Shown: positions 34,707-46,870, numbered from the stretch's first letter. The stretch: 64,000 nucleotides of DNA from Jackrogersella multiformis (GCA_902806575.1 CADCXD010000018.1:2976001-3040000); one strand, 5' to 3'. Made by a program: numbers and translations. Notes: generated by a model not told the origin, from the letters alone.

Positions 34707-35579
34707 ATGCCAACCTCGTCCACTGACGCGGGATCTCTAGAAACCTTCTTACTCTTCTCCCGGGATATCCCATCCCAGAATCTCGGGTTCGTGGATCCCC
34801 GGTCGACCACGTTGGACCTGAACGTTGCTGGCAAAGACTACGTAATTCATCAGTCCCCAACCATTCTGAATCGTCCCGGAAGTACAACTGGCGCTGTCGT
34901 GTGGAAAATCACCCCACTCGTAGCTAATTGGTTAGCCGGTTCCGGTAATCCGCTCTGGCCCTCTGGTATCCTATCTTCCTCTTCCAGTGTGTTGGAACTG
35001 GGTTGCGGGATCTCGGGGCTAGTGGGGTTGGTACTTGCGCCATTACTTGCAAGCTACACTCTTACTGACCAGTCCTACGTCGCGAGGCTAGTAGAAAGGA
35101 ACATTGAGGAAAATAGTCCCCTGGGGAACCCAAAGCAACCGAAGGCAAATTCTCGGAAACGGAAAGGAAAGCCGTCGGTTGTCCAATCCAAAGCTGAATT
35201 ACGATTTCTGCCCCTCGACTGGGAGCTGGATGAGGTGACACGGTCACTCACCGGAAACGAGAGAATTAAGAGCTTCGACGCTGTCATTGCTTGTGACTGT
35301 ATTTACAACGATACTCTGATTCGACCTCTAGTGCAAACCTGCGCTGACGTATGCGCATTAAGATCAGCAGATAAAAACGCCACCGATAAGCCAGCTGTCT
35401 GCCTAGTGGCGCAACAGCTCAGGGACCCGGAGATATTTGAAGCCTGGATCAAGGAGTTCAGCAGGTATTTCCGGGTATGGCGCATACCTGACAGTGTCCT
35501 GACTGAAGAACTGAGGTCGAATTCCGGCTTCGTGATTCATATAGGTATATTGCAGGATGCAGCGGAGAAACGTAGTTAA
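34707..35579 (+). CDS. Rkm5-like protein lysine methyltransferase (Methyltransf_16 family)
   Basis: A single exon of 290 residues. The seven-beta-strand S-adenosylmethionine fold is shown by motif I, LELGCGISGL, at about residues 96-105. It is preceded by the family element TGAVVWKITPLVANWL and followed by the acidic post-I segment YTLTDQSYVARLVERN. A later AVIACDCIYND fits the DxxY-type catalytic motif of Methyltransf_16 enzymes. A basic insertion near residues 145-160 (KANSRKRKGK) separates motif I from motif II. In yeast, Rkm5 monomethylates ribosomal protein Rpl1; related enzymes modify VCP or elongation factors. The order of motifs and the VVWK..PL..NWL block favour Rkm5, but I cannot exclude a sister group. 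The start ATG follows a pyrimidine heptamer array. Confidence 0.82.
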   Translation: MPTSSTDAGSLETFLLFSRDIPSQNLGFVDPRSTTLDLNVAGKDYVIHQSPTILNRPGSTTGAVVWKITPLVANWLAGSGNPLWPSGILSSSSSVLELGCGISGLVGLVLAPLLASYTLTDQSYVARLVERNIEENSPLGNPKQPKANSRKRKGKPSVVQSKAELRFLPLDWELDEVTRSLTGNERIKSFDAVIACDCIYNDTLIRPLVQTCADVCALRSADKNATDKPAVCLVAQQLRDPEIFEAWIKEFSRYFRVWRIPDSVLTEELRSNSGFVIHIGILQDAAEKRS

Positions 35580-37614
35580 TCGTAATCCGCAACGTAATGC
35601 CCATTTCTCGCTTGACTGGAATTCTCCCTTCCCAAATCCGTGACGCGTCAAGTTCCTACGTGGTTCCAAAGAAGTTGTCTGACTTAGAGGCTCAAGCCAT
35701 GCAACTGTCTAAGACTAGCAACAATCAGGACGCTTATGTGATGACGTATGGCTATGTCTTAATAGACAAATCTCATTCAATCTTTTGATTGGAAGCGCGG
35801 CCGTCATTTTCTATATGATGAATATATGTGAAAATTCTAGTATTATTGTAATACTTATCATTTATCACCCCTGTTAATAGCCCGTATGTTACTATCCGTC
35901 TCTGCGAGTCTATTCCCAGCTGTAGGCAGAATACGCATAGGGCTATAGAGCACCATCCGTTGCTACCTCTTACCGTTAACCAATCAAATACCTTCAACTT
36001 CAAAAAGACTTAATCGAGATAAGGTTATATTACTTTGTACAATTCAACTGTATCATATAAACAACAGTCGCACCGGAGCGAGACATGCCGAGATCCAACA
36101 TGGCCGGCCCGCTTTCACGGAAACGTCTTGCAGATCCCGAGGGGGTGGGGTCCATAAGAACCGGGACATATACATAAAAAGGGGGGTCCTATCCGGTTCG
36201 TGAATGGGTGGGCTCGAGATAAAGATGTAGTTCACCTCACCTGCATTGGTGTATAGCTGCTGCTGATTCCATCTTATATTACAATACTTACCTCAACAAA
36301 TATATACACACCTACCTGATATACATACGTATCTAATAGGTAGCTATACGACAGGTGCACTATATTCGAGACTGTTGCATAAACATCTACCGATATGGTC
36401 ACGATGCGAATGCCTATTTGTTGTAATATTCAAACGATACGATGATGGTTGGTGGTTCCCGGGTGGTGAAAGGAATTGTGTATTCAATTCGCCTTGAATA
36501 TTTAGAGACTAATTTCATGATACGCAGTTAGGTAATTCATATGTGCAAAGAGCCACACAGTGCTTTAAGAGCATGAGAATATGATTTTGGCGTGGATATA
36601 CCTTACATCCAGTATAAGGGGGTGTGCGAGAGAGGAGATCCATACCTAGATGCTAGCTAGGGAGAACACTAGACACTAAGCTTACCTAGCCTTATAATTA
36701 TTTTCCTTTGGTTGATATCCCTTGACCTCCTTGACTAGAACATAGACACCAGGAGGCGGGAGGAGCCACGGATCTTGGCACGAGGCACTGTCCTACCTAT
36801 ACCTATCACCTACATGTGCATACCGCCAGAGCCGCGTGTCTACACCGAGCCGCTTGCCGCCTTGCGTCTCACGCGGCCGCTCGACGGCACAGCGGCGCTT
36901 AACGTAAGGCAAAGGCGGCAAGCGGCTGCTGAGGTACTGAAGTACCAACCATTTCGAATATAGCAAAGATTACCGTATGTACCTACATAACATAGGGTAG
37001 GCATGTATTTTTCCTAGGTACGTACCCACCTAAGGGTACCTAGGTAATCAACATCTAGCATAGCATCGAGGCTAGATCTCTCAAAGTAAGGAGTAAGGAG
37101 AACTAGGTATATCATCACCACGCAGACCACCCATCCACCCACCCACCCCAAAGCACACTGCACTGCACATCCCCAACCCGCAAAGGCGCAGCAAGAAAGA
37201 AACTTGGCTATCATCGACAAAATCGGTATATTTTTGAACATTCACATACACTGCCAACAGCCGACGTTGGGCAATGGTACTACTACTTACTGCCCTGGAT
37301 ATCTGTTCCGAAACGGGAATAAGGCCTCCCTTCCAAAAAAAAAAAAAGGTACCGTGATAAATAAAAAGATAAAAAAATAAAGCCCCTGATGAAAAAAGGC
37401 AACCATTAGAGTAGGAACGTTCCGTCCAGCCTCGATGATAGGTGACATTGTACATGGTACGACACTATATTTAGCACCGCTTAACGCCCGGTCTGTAACC
37501 CCCGACCCCCCCTTTTCCCTTGCTACCCGCCCGGCCCCCCGGCCTCCCAAGACGCCTCGGTTTGAAAATTTCCGTGCAAGATGTGTGGCTGGATGGCGCG
37601 GCGGCTCCGCGCGC
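35580..37614. other. Convergent intergenic region, no gene seen
   Basis: This lies between the 3' ends of the Rkm5-like gene and the Zn2Cys6 gene. CCTAGG tracts lie at about 37014-37020 and 37036-37045. A GC-rich patch at 36775-36960 gives a 62-codon frame with no family resemblance. C-runs at 37500-37550 precede the end of the transcription-factor gene. Confidence 0.55.
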
Positions 37615-40266
37615 TTAGCACTCTACCTGCTGCAGGTATTGGTAGGACGCGTCCGTCAGCGCGGGCGTGTACAGCGAGTCTCCGAAGGGCATGTCCGACA
37701 CGGCCAGCTGGGAGTCGCCGCTCGAGAAGTACCCGAGGTCTCCGATCGTGCCGATGCGGCGCGGCACCTCCTTCTCGAAGGACTCCCAGAAGGCGTGGTC
37801 GTGCGCTTCGGCGCCGGGAACCGCGGTGTCGAGCACTGCGGCGTCCGACGCAGGGTAGGTTGGAGCTGGCTCCTGCGGTTGCCGGAGCAGATTGCTGGGG
37901 TGTCGGCGGGCGTCGACGTACACCTCGGGATGAGGAGTCAAGTATCCCGCCCCGCTTCTGAACGGACGCCCGGTATCCGGCGCTGGCATGATTGGGGTGT
38001 GATTGATTGCCGTAAAAGAGCCGGCTGACTTAGACGCCTTGCTCTCCGCGGATATATGGGGAACCTCTGTCCCTCCCGGCAGCGGACGATCCACCGCGGT
38101 TGGTGACGATCGGTCCGGGACTTCGTGTTCATTGTCATGGTCGTCCGGCCGAAGAATCCCGAAATCCTTAAGCTTCTTAGACATGGGCGTGTATAACTCG
38201 AGGCCCCCGCCGGTGCCGCCGTCGCGAACTCGAAGCGCCGTTTCGCCCGTCCCTTCGTTCTTCTTGGAAAATCGATAATAGTCCTGCTTGATCATCTCGA
38301 AATAGTTGTCCATTTGCCGCAGGACCTTGACGTATTGAGACGCTAGCTTGAGCCACATCGACATCTTATGGAGCGTCGCGAATGTGAATGCCACGGACCC
38401 ACGCCTGAACACCTCAGCTACAGATTCGGGTTGTCGAGGGTCTTCGTAATCGTACTCCAGCATGTGTTTTTCGGTGTCCATCTGGGGGAAGTGCGCGCCG
38501 TAGAGCCCCACGAAAGAGGCGGTCCAAATTGCGAAGAGGACGATAGTTGATTGCGGCAGCTTGTCCTTCCTCTGGCATATCTCGATCAAGTCGACGATTT
38601 CTCGGGCCGCTTTAAATACTTGTTCCGCACTAGCTATCCAAAACCCATCAGGAGGTGAGCCGTAAATAGCCTCCGGAAAGAGTGGCTTGTCCAGCGGCCC
38701 CTCGGGTTTGTTGCAGCGAATGGGTACAAAGGGTATATACTCCCGATGTAGCATAATCAAACAGACTGATCGGAGCATATGTAACAATACGTATGCGCTG
38801 GAAGCTTGATGGTTCTCGTGCTTGAAATAGTTGGAACGTGAAAAGGTGAATGTGTCCGGAAGTCCCGCATCAAACTCGGCGAGCTTCTCGTTTAGCTGAT
38901 AAAATGTGCTTCCCTTCGTCCACGGTGGGCACTCCTTTTCCTTCTTGTTGAGTCGACCACCGTCTGAGCTAAACCTCGAGACTTCTCCCCACAGGTCCAC
39001 CAACTGAATGAATCGACTTAACACGCTGTTGTCCATGCCGTGTCTGTCTTTATCTTCTAGGAAGCCTGTGTGCACTTCCATTGCTAAATCAAATTTGTCT
39101 TCGGAGCATGGAAGCTGGATTTGTATATCCTCCGGTCGTAAGATAGGCATCCGTTCCTTACCACAAGCGAGCATGCGATCTAGAATAAAGCAGCTGAACA
39201 TGGTCCGCCTCTTAATTTCTTTATCTAGAGCGACGTGAGACTGGCGACAAGAGTTCCCCCGCTGGAGATCAGAGGTTTTGTCTTGGATATTTCCTGACTC
39301 TGTAATATCACCAATACCGAGCCTCAGATATTGCGCCATCCTAATGGCGGCACCAACATACATCCAAGCGCCCAGCCCTCCAGTCTTAGGCAGCGTTTGG
39401 CTCCATTCATATAACCCTAGCATAAGGAACGCTGCTATCCTTTCGACGGACGCAACTTTCATCGCGGTTCGTAGTGGGCCCAGTGCCATAGTGAGAACGT
39501 CGGCATAATAGTCAGACGCTGCAGCTGGATCAAGCTGCGTTTGAACCGGCCGGGTTCTGGCATTACCAGGTTGGTTATTACAAATATGAGCGAGGTACTT
39601 GACGAGATCCGGGTGAAACCGTGCGGTGAGAGTTAGAACACCTAACAGCACCAGATTGAGCTCCGAGGTACCATCCGGCTGCGGGCTCTTGAACTTCCGG
39701 CCTAACTTCTCCTTCATTGTTGGTAGGTGCAAGAAAGGAAGCTCCGTAGAAAAATGCAGCTTGTAGAGATCCAGTACTTGCTCCCACAAGTCTTCTGTTA
39801 AGAAAGGTGCGGAAAGCACCTCCGAGGCGTAAGCAGTCCCCCTCTGATTGTCTGCCTTGGATATATGATCTATCTTTTTGAGCTTCTTTCTATCCGAGCC
39901 TCCATCTCGTTCTTGCTTGACTCCCGTAGGCGGCTCGGTTCTCTTCGGAGGAACAGGATCGGGTAGTTTAAATATGCACTCCTTTCCCGTCTTGATGCAG
40001 CTATCGCAAGGACTAGTGCCGCCATTGTTTTCGCCTGAATTATTCCTATTAGCAAATAGTCACGAGAACTACAGATGGACCGCGAATCCCATAATTCCAT
40101 AAATAGAAACTCTCTCGCTTCCCCTTTGCCATGCGCATTCGGGTGAAACGAACGGACTTGACGTACACTTTATTTTACTCTTTCGGCAACGCGTACAAGC
40201 GATGCTCGACCGCATCGGGGGGCGCATCTTCGGGGGTTTCCTCCCCTCAATATTTCCTGCTACCAT
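37615..40266 (-). CDS. Zn2Cys6 fungal transcription factor with fungal_trans middle domain
   Basis: At least two exons, 40266-40167 and 40034-37615, joined across a 132-nt GTACGT..CAG intron that splits a Cys codon (T|GC). The ATG model gives 839 residues. The zinc cluster begins near residue 24: CTRCRKSKIKC, then eight residues, then CDSCIKTGKEC (spacing 2-6-8-2-6). A basic linker with DRKKLKK follows. The middle region, about residues 110-600, is the fungal-specific transcription factor domain, with FHPDLV, the MYVGAAIRMAQYLRLG helix and KEIKRRTMFSCFILDRML. The Ser/Pro-rich C-terminus is probably an activation region. The target genes are unknown. The frame stays open about 500 nt upstream of the chosen ATG, without another ATG, and reads like protein, so the real N-terminus is probably longer through an upstream exon. 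Confidence 0.85.
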
Positions 40267-40934
40267 TGCCTTCGCCTCGTCATCCCCCAGCCCCCGAGCA
40301 GCGACACCTCCGAGGACCTCTACCCGTGTTGCGTCGTTATTCAGAATCTGTCGACCAGGAGGTACTGGCGGAGTTGGAGGTCTAGGGTCACTATCCGAGG
40401 GAGAATAAGTCCTCTCGAATTTCCTCTGCGGAGTGGCCTGATATTGTGCTATATTTGAATTTGCATCGGCGTCCGACCGATCAGGAGGGGAAAGTATCGA
40501 CTGGATGCGGATTGGAGTAGAAATTGTGGCGGCTGGGTCCAGGGTAGACCCGGAAGATTCAACGAAAGTACAAGCGGCCTGGCAGGCCTTTCGGGATGAC
40601 TCGCGGGGCGGATGATGCCGCGCTATTGGGACACGATACTTCGAGGAGGGATGTGATCGGGCGGGGATGACTGCGTTCGTATTTCGAAGGGAGCTAATAT
40701 TCTGAGTAACGAAAAGCCTGGGCGCTGTGCTCCAGAAACACCTTCTAGATCGCCCTTCGGTGGTGTTGAATGGTTAGATGCGATTCCCGGTAATGTGCTA
40801 CAGCGTCGAGGAGCTGCGAGTATCCGATAATGGCGCGACTCGTCGACCACGGCTGGTTCTTGGATAGTGCGGTTGGAGTTGAATATTTCCTGAAGTTGTC
40901 TAATGTAGAACAGCAGCAGCGTCGTCGTCTTCTG
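40267..40934 (-). CDS. Probable upstream coding exons of the Zn2Cys6 gene (unresolved)
   Basis: On the minus strand the zinc-cluster frame stays open from 40773 down to the annotated ATG, with no ATG of its own. It reads Pro/Ser-rich sequence such as ILSPPDRSDADAN and YSPSDSDPRPPTPPVPPG, typical of a disordered transcription-factor N-terminus. A second frame is open from 40934 to 40626 and contains QEIFNSNRTIQEPAVVDESR, which also looks coding. A single intron between about 40850 and 40620 would join them, and a first exon holding the start must lie further upstream. I could not find a unique phase-correct junction, so this is a prediction only. Confidence 0.5.
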
Positions 40935-43900
40935 TCATTAATGCAACAAATCGAAATACTAGTACGGTAGCGGTATGATTATGGACAAGATAGCGATCTG
41001 GTTATAGAACCGGTAACACGGATTGGCAACATGAGTTGTATGTACCTAGTGTATGTATGTATGTAATATGTAAACAAGTCGAGTAAACTGCGGTCGTACT
41101 AATTAATTATTGGAATGTAGAATATCATGGACGGACGGACGAAGGAGAAAAAGCCCAAGCACACACATACACACGCACACACAATACACAACAACGCCTT
41201 GCGAATATGGATTTGATATTGGTGGACGAGGATAGTTAGGATGGGTTACAGTGAGAGCAGTGGAGGAAGGGAACAAGCTCTTCGTTGGCGGATAAAGCCA
41301 GTCTAGAAGTCCACCTGAAAGGACAGGGTTGAGTTCCCCGGACCACGGACGGGTCGGGTAGAGACCAATCTACTCGAGCTAACAGCGTTGGATGGCGGTC
41401 GAGGATCGGCTTTTCCAATCCACGTCCAATGAGCGGGCGGCTTGGGCCTGATCGAAAGCGCCCATCTGGCGCACAGGCCGCGGTTGCTCGCCTCCGACAG
41501 GTTCATCTGCACGTTGCAGCGGGGAGGGGGCTCACTAAAAAATCAAAAAAAGAAGGGTGCAGATTTCGCCGTTGATGATTTGACCAGCTGTGGGTTCAAC
41601 AATCCTACGAGAACAAGGCTGCGGACGCATGGCGGCGTTAGAGGCTACGCCATCTACAGCAGCATAAACATTGCTGCAGAATAATTAAAAGCAAACACCG
41701 TGGATCGTGGATCGTAGATGGGAAAATCTCATGGCAAAGCCGTTGCAGGGAAGACCTTGGTGGTAAGTTATGTTAACGTTTTGACATGTCCACGGGCCGA
41801 TGGCTCAGATGCTACCCATCCAACCCATCCGCCGACGTAGTGTAGGAACGCTTGTAGGCAAGCGAATATTGACAGTCGCTTATTCGTCAGCAACAGGCCA
41901 TGGCCCCATCTCCTTGCTTTCATACCGCAAAAGGGGGGACCAAGTTAAACTGTGTACTGAAGCTAACTAGCCACTGTGAAGGCTGTATTTTGACTAGTGT
42001 TCTAGTGTAGTGTTGGTAAGATCGAGCATGGTCGTGCTTATAGATGCCGAGTTGGCTCAATGGTCTGCTTGGGGCGTCCAACATGCGTACTTAGGACTTG
42101 GGACTTAAGACTAGGTTTCTAGGAAGGCAGGTATTCTTATGGTTCATAGGCTTGGGGTGATACGTCCCAACATTTGCGTTCTTTTTTTGGAATTGGATAT
42201 CAGACCATCTTTTGCAATTTGCAAGTCTAGTTGTGGTAGGCTGCAACGTTCCTCGGAACGCACTTTGTATCCCGGCCCAATTACCGGCGCCTGCATCCGC
42301 GATCCGTGGGGGGGCGGGTTTGGGTGCTTGACGGCGGAAAGTCATGGCTTTTTATGACTTATCAACCCGAGCAATTAGAACTCGAGGGGTGTTGAGTGAA
42401 GATATTAGCGACCAGTTTTATCTTCTCTTCTTTTCCTCAGTTAAACTAATGAATGTGGTCGGCCCGACCCTCAATCCTTCAGAATCATGATAAATGGGTA
42501 CCTAGGTAGCTCGTATCATATTTTCCAACTGCCGATAGTATCTTGAACTTGAAATGTCGATGGATGTTGCCATAAAACGGATTTTTCATATTTTAGCGAC
42601 TTTGACCGGTCTCCCATCTTCGCCCCCGATCTGCAAGTTTACCACACGAGGCTGGTTTGGCTGAGGTAGGAATTCCATCTCGTATCTTAGCTCCGAGTTT
42701 TGTTTGAGACAGGGTTGCGAGGATCTGATGTTTTGAAACCCAGGTGCTCAGAGGCGGACCAATATTTCATGACCCAAGCAACTGTCTTTCAATATTATCT
42801 TTACATTACACTAGTGTAGAGCTAGGTACGAGACGTTGCCTTGCCTTGCCTAGCCTTGCTTAGAACTGCCTTCCCTACTGATGTAAAGTAGTTGTATGGC
42901 TAAGAGGCTGCGTCGTCGTCATCAGCAGCAGCTACCAATTAGCCACCCGAAAGCGTCCCAAGGTTGTTATCGCCACCGACTTCTAGTGTAGGTATGATTC
43001 TAGGTACCTATGCACTACCTAGGTAGGTAGGATTCTAGATTCTACCTAGGCTGCTAGGTATGATGATTTAGGCGATATGCATGACGGGTGGCTAAACAGG
43101 CAAATGATTTTCAAGGGTCCTATTATGCTGCTTACCTAGGTAGGTAGGTAGTAGGTAGTAAGTAGTAGGTAGGTGGGTGGTCACCAACTACCTTAGCAGC
43201 TTAGGTATTTTTTCGCATACCGGCTGGACGGATGTTGGACAATTAATTATTCTTTGAGGTCTCACCAACGCCTTGACCGGGCTTTAGCAACTTGAACAAT
43301 TTGGAAATTTGGAGAGGTGGAGGAAGTTTTGACTCCGCCCTTTCCCCCTTCCCCTTCCCCTTCCCCCCCTTCTGCCCTCTGCCCCTCAGCCCCCCACATA
43401 GGAATCACAATACACAGATACATTAGGTTAGGTAAGTAAAGTTAGGTAGAAGAAGTTGCCCCTCATAACCCTGATGAATGTTATTTATACATTACATATG
43501 CATACTTACATGCCTATGCGCATCTACATATCTACAACTGTACCTTCCTCTTATGCACTATGGTCGACCGGTCAGGATAATATTCGGCAACTAAAAAAGA
43601 GAGCTAGGAGATGCCTACACTAGTGTAGGTACATGTGATTTGTAGCTACCTACATATAGGTACCTAGGTACATACTAGGTAACAGGGTTTGTGTGGCGAT
43701 CACATCTGAACCACCCAATGACGTCGACGTGAGGCCTCTCAAACAAAGCAAGTTCCAGCCTTGTAACCACACGGCGCTTGTTTTTAAGCGCTTCGAAGCT
43801 ATTTTCCTCACTTAGGTCCACGGGTCCTACACAGACAAGGTATTTTAGGTACGGTGCTAGAATCATATGCCATTGTGACCCAGCACGAAATACATACATC

Positions 43901-44190
43901 GGGTTTCTCTACCTACACAACCAGACAAGCAGAACCAAGGGCATTTCAATATTGTCTATCGCTATTCTTCATTCCTGTTGGTCGTGTGTTGTTGCACCTG
44001 TATGTAGGAGTTACCAAGGGCTTCTAAGGGCTTTCCAAGGGATATCTGCCAAGGCGCCTCATATCTTATTGAAACTTGGAACACATGACACAATAGACCC
44101 CAAATACAATACCGAATCGTTCGCTACTACACTAGATAATACTTTCCTAATAATCAATTCCTTCTCGCTACCTCACCGGTTTTCGAAAAG
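40935..44190. other. Intergenic region upstream of two divergent genes
   Basis: This contains the 5' region of the Zn2Cys6 gene, including a TATG microsatellite near 41048-41070 and a GC-richer segment at 41230-41640 that may be leader sequence. Beyond it are CCTAGG tracts (about 42499-42510, 43013-43066, 43135-43180), the palindrome TACACTAGTGTA at 42807-42818 and 43615-43628, C-rich sequence at 43340-43400, and the second copy of the 19-nt stem-loop at 43189-43207. No coding frame is supported. Confidence 0.55.
43135..43210. repeat. AGGT tract ending in the shared 19-nt stem-loop
   Basis: A run of TAGGTAGG and TAGTAGG units begins with CCTAGG and ends with TACCTTAGCAGCTTAGGTA (43189-43207), identical to 13541-13559. 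Confidence 0.8.
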
Positions 44191-45898
44191 ATGGCATCTG
44201 GACATAATGTAAGTTAGCACACTTTGCTTGACATCTGCGGCGTGATGCGACGCTACAGTCTACAATGCTGACATAGCACTACCCGCTACCAACAGGACCC
44301 CAAATTATTATACGCCATCCCAGGCGTCTCGGCCTACCACCTCGCCTATGGCAAGGAGGAATCGCTCACGTCTGCTGGGCCACAGACATTATCGCTGTTG
44401 ATGGTCCCAACATCCTCACCGTCTGCCGACCCATCTTTCGATAATGAGAATGGGTCACCGCCCGACGACTTCTACCTCCATCTTCACCTGCCGCCCGAAT
44501 TAGACATTCCCCTACCTGCGACCACTCAGATATACCATCAACCACCCAGAAGCTATCTGATCCCTAGATGGGATCTTGGTCCCGATAGCGGTGCCTTCAC
44601 GCGCATCGAATTCCCACCAGTTGGTAGTCGCAAGGGTCTCCAGGAAGATGTAGATACTTTCGAGACCATCTTGGCGCAATGTACAGCGTTTCTTGAGAGG
44701 GCGCCACCGCCAAAGACTGCGCAGAAGGAAAAGGAAAAGGAGAAATCTAAGTCACCCTCTTCAGTATCTCCAACTTCCTCAAAGTCGTCGCCAACGATGT
44801 CTAAATCGAAGCTTGCATCGTCAGAGAAACTTCCAGCATATAATCCTGCTTCATACAAACCTGGCGAGGCCTATGTGAAGGGCAGCCAAAGCTCCCAACA
44901 AGGCGGCCAGATTGTACTAGTGGACGAGGAAGATGGCAGTGTTATAGGAGAACTATCGGAAGGGTACCAGGTCATCGAGACTGGCGTGAAGCCAGGTTCT
45001 AAAGGTACAGATAAATCACTCCTGCCTAGGTTTCGATATGCTTTCAGGAATACTAAACGCAATAGCAGATCCTGTTGAGATAACTCTTCCCGAAGAAGGC
45101 ACAAACAAGCTTTCCGTTGTACCAGCATCACCGGAGACTCTAGAAATTGAACTGCATCCGGCTTACCAGAAGTCATTCCTCGTATCGAAAGCAGCGTACG
45201 CGTCCCGGTTAATTATTACCACCTCGGACTTTGTGTCCAATGCTATGATGAGCGGGTCAGACAGCTTCGTCAAAAAGACGAAGCCCGTGGGCGAATCTGT
45301 AACGTTCACGCCAGCAACGCACGAACGAGCACGCCGGATAGGGAAGTTTTCGGGTGGTGTAGCGGACCTTTCTTCCAAGACGGTCGGCCAGGTCAGTAAA
45401 TTGGCTCAGAACGTAGGAGCCACGATCGCAGGGCGTGGCGTTAAAGAAGGAAAAAGGGGTTACGGGCCGGATGGGAAACCACTCGAGACGTTCAAGCCCG
45501 GACTGCTGAACAAGAGCCTGATGGCATTCACGACCGTTGCGGATGGAATTGACCACGCAACGCGTAACCTTCTGACTTCAGCGACATCGTCTGCCACAAG
45601 TATGGTCACACATAAATGGGGCGCGGAAGCAGGAGAATTGTCGAAGCATCTGGGTGGGAGTGTTAAGAATGTTGGTCTAGTCTATATCGATGTTACGGGC
45701 GTCTCTCGAAAGGCCGTCATCAAGGCTGTTGGGAAGGGCATGGTGGTTGGAAAAGTCAAAGGAGGTGGTCAAATCATCGTGGGAGATGATTCTAGTGACG
45801 CTGCGCTGGTGAAGGGGCCCAACGACTCGAAGACCAATCTAACTTCGGATTCTGCAAGTATTAGCGCCGCGTCAGATAGCAAGATGCGAAAACGTTAA
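44191..45898 (+). CDS. Spartin-like senescence-domain protein
   Basis: Three exons, 44191-44208, 44296-45004 and 45069-45898, give 518 residues. Exon 1 encodes only MASGHN before GTAAGT. The second intron (64 nt) has a near-perfect TACTAAAC branch site; a CAG 21 nt earlier (45045-45047) is also in frame. The N-terminal half holds DPKLLYAIPGVSAYHLAYG and a region with polar Lys/Ser-rich spacer around residue 150. The C-terminal half, about residues 270-480, is a Senescence domain: LLNKSLMAFTTVADGIDHA, long Gly/Ala-rich amphipathic stretches and VGLVYIDVTGVSRKA. In animals, spartin acts at lipid droplets and endosomes, and plant members respond to senescence and dehydration. Fungal members are poorly studied, and lipid-droplet or membrane association is inference. 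It precedes GCP4 by 972 nt on the same strand. Confidence 0.88.
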
Positions 45899-46870
45899 CG
45901 ATTCGTTATATAAGGCTAGCTATAGATTAATAAATAACGTACGATTACAACATGTCCAGGTGGTTCGGAGATGAAAACATTTATAAGTGACGGATTTGAA
46001 ATGGATAATATTATGTACCTACATTGTGAGCTTCAAGGGTTGTGCTCATGCAGCATATATTATGCAGTCATTAGATCCTACCTAGGTGCATACCTACCTA
46101 GGTAGGTACATATGCATATTGATATTTACATATATGTACGTACTGCGGCCCCTCGTACAAAAGAACATTGCCTTTGAAGTACCTAGTACCTACCAGAAAA
46201 TTAATCTATGTGGATAGTCACGTGTCGTCAGATTTACACATTACGCGCTTGGAGGAAAGCAGTCGCGACTGTGAAGCCGAGAAGAGGTTTCCCTCATAAA
46301 AAAGGTGAAGCTCAATTCTTATTTCGAAATGTAATGTCATGTTTCCTAAGGGCATTTCTCCACATTATTATTTATTATCCTCCTAAATTACCTACTATCC
46401 TAAACAAAACAAAAAACGCTTAAGATCTCAACTTGATCTAAATAAAACCTATTAAATTCAAAAGGTACAAACCTAGCACATACCTAGCCCACACCTAGCT
46501 TCGCTTCGCTTCGCTCCTCTTTAATCATAAAAGTCGAGGTCTCCTTCGATCAGCCGCCATTTAATACCCACAATACAACAAGACGGACCCGGGTCCCGCG
46601 TTCTTGTCCATTCAGATGTGTCGCTACGAATGTCTTGGTTCCATCATTCTCTTGATTCAAGACATCGGCGATAAGATCCGGTCTAAGAAGCCTCCACATG
46701 TCTTACAAGGGTTGGGACTCCCATACACTACCTAGCAGCCTACCTACCTACCTAGGTAGGTAGATACCTAGCAGCCTAGATACCTAGTCGAATCGTTGAA
46801 TGAGTCTTGGGTATTCTAACCCATCTTAAGATTTACGCCTCTGACACCGCCATAGCTCATCAACTCCACA
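45899..46870. other. Spacer between spartin-like gene and GCP4
   Basis: It holds CCTAGG tracts at about 46081-46108 and 46727-46793. The latter is a composite in which TACCTAGCAGCCTA occurs on both sides of a CCTACCTACCTAGGTAGGTAG palindrome. A GCTTC repeat lies at 46500-46516. No gene is seen. Confidence 0.6.
46727..46793. repeat. Palindromic ACCT/AGGT tract flanked by TACCTAGCAGCCTA copies
   Basis: The centre (about 46741-46765) is a long inverted repeat of ACCT units against AGGT units around CCTAGG. Copies of ACCTAGCAGCCTA stand on either side, near 46730-46742 and 46767-46780, in direct orientation. Confidence 0.8.

Noticed and set aside
37435..38028. 197-codon plus-strand frame
   Set aside because: It overlaps the 3' coding end of the Zn2Cys6 gene in antisense and is Arg-rich because of that gene's GC-rich codons.
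42040..42090. tRNA-like stretch (GCCGAGTTGGCTCAATGGTC)
   Set aside because: It recalls an A box, but there is no B box (GGTTCGA) within range and no acceptor-stem pairing.
43778..44212. 144-codon plus-strand frame before the spartin-like gene
   Set aside because: It runs into the first exon in another frame, starts from a non-ATG codon, and has no coding character.
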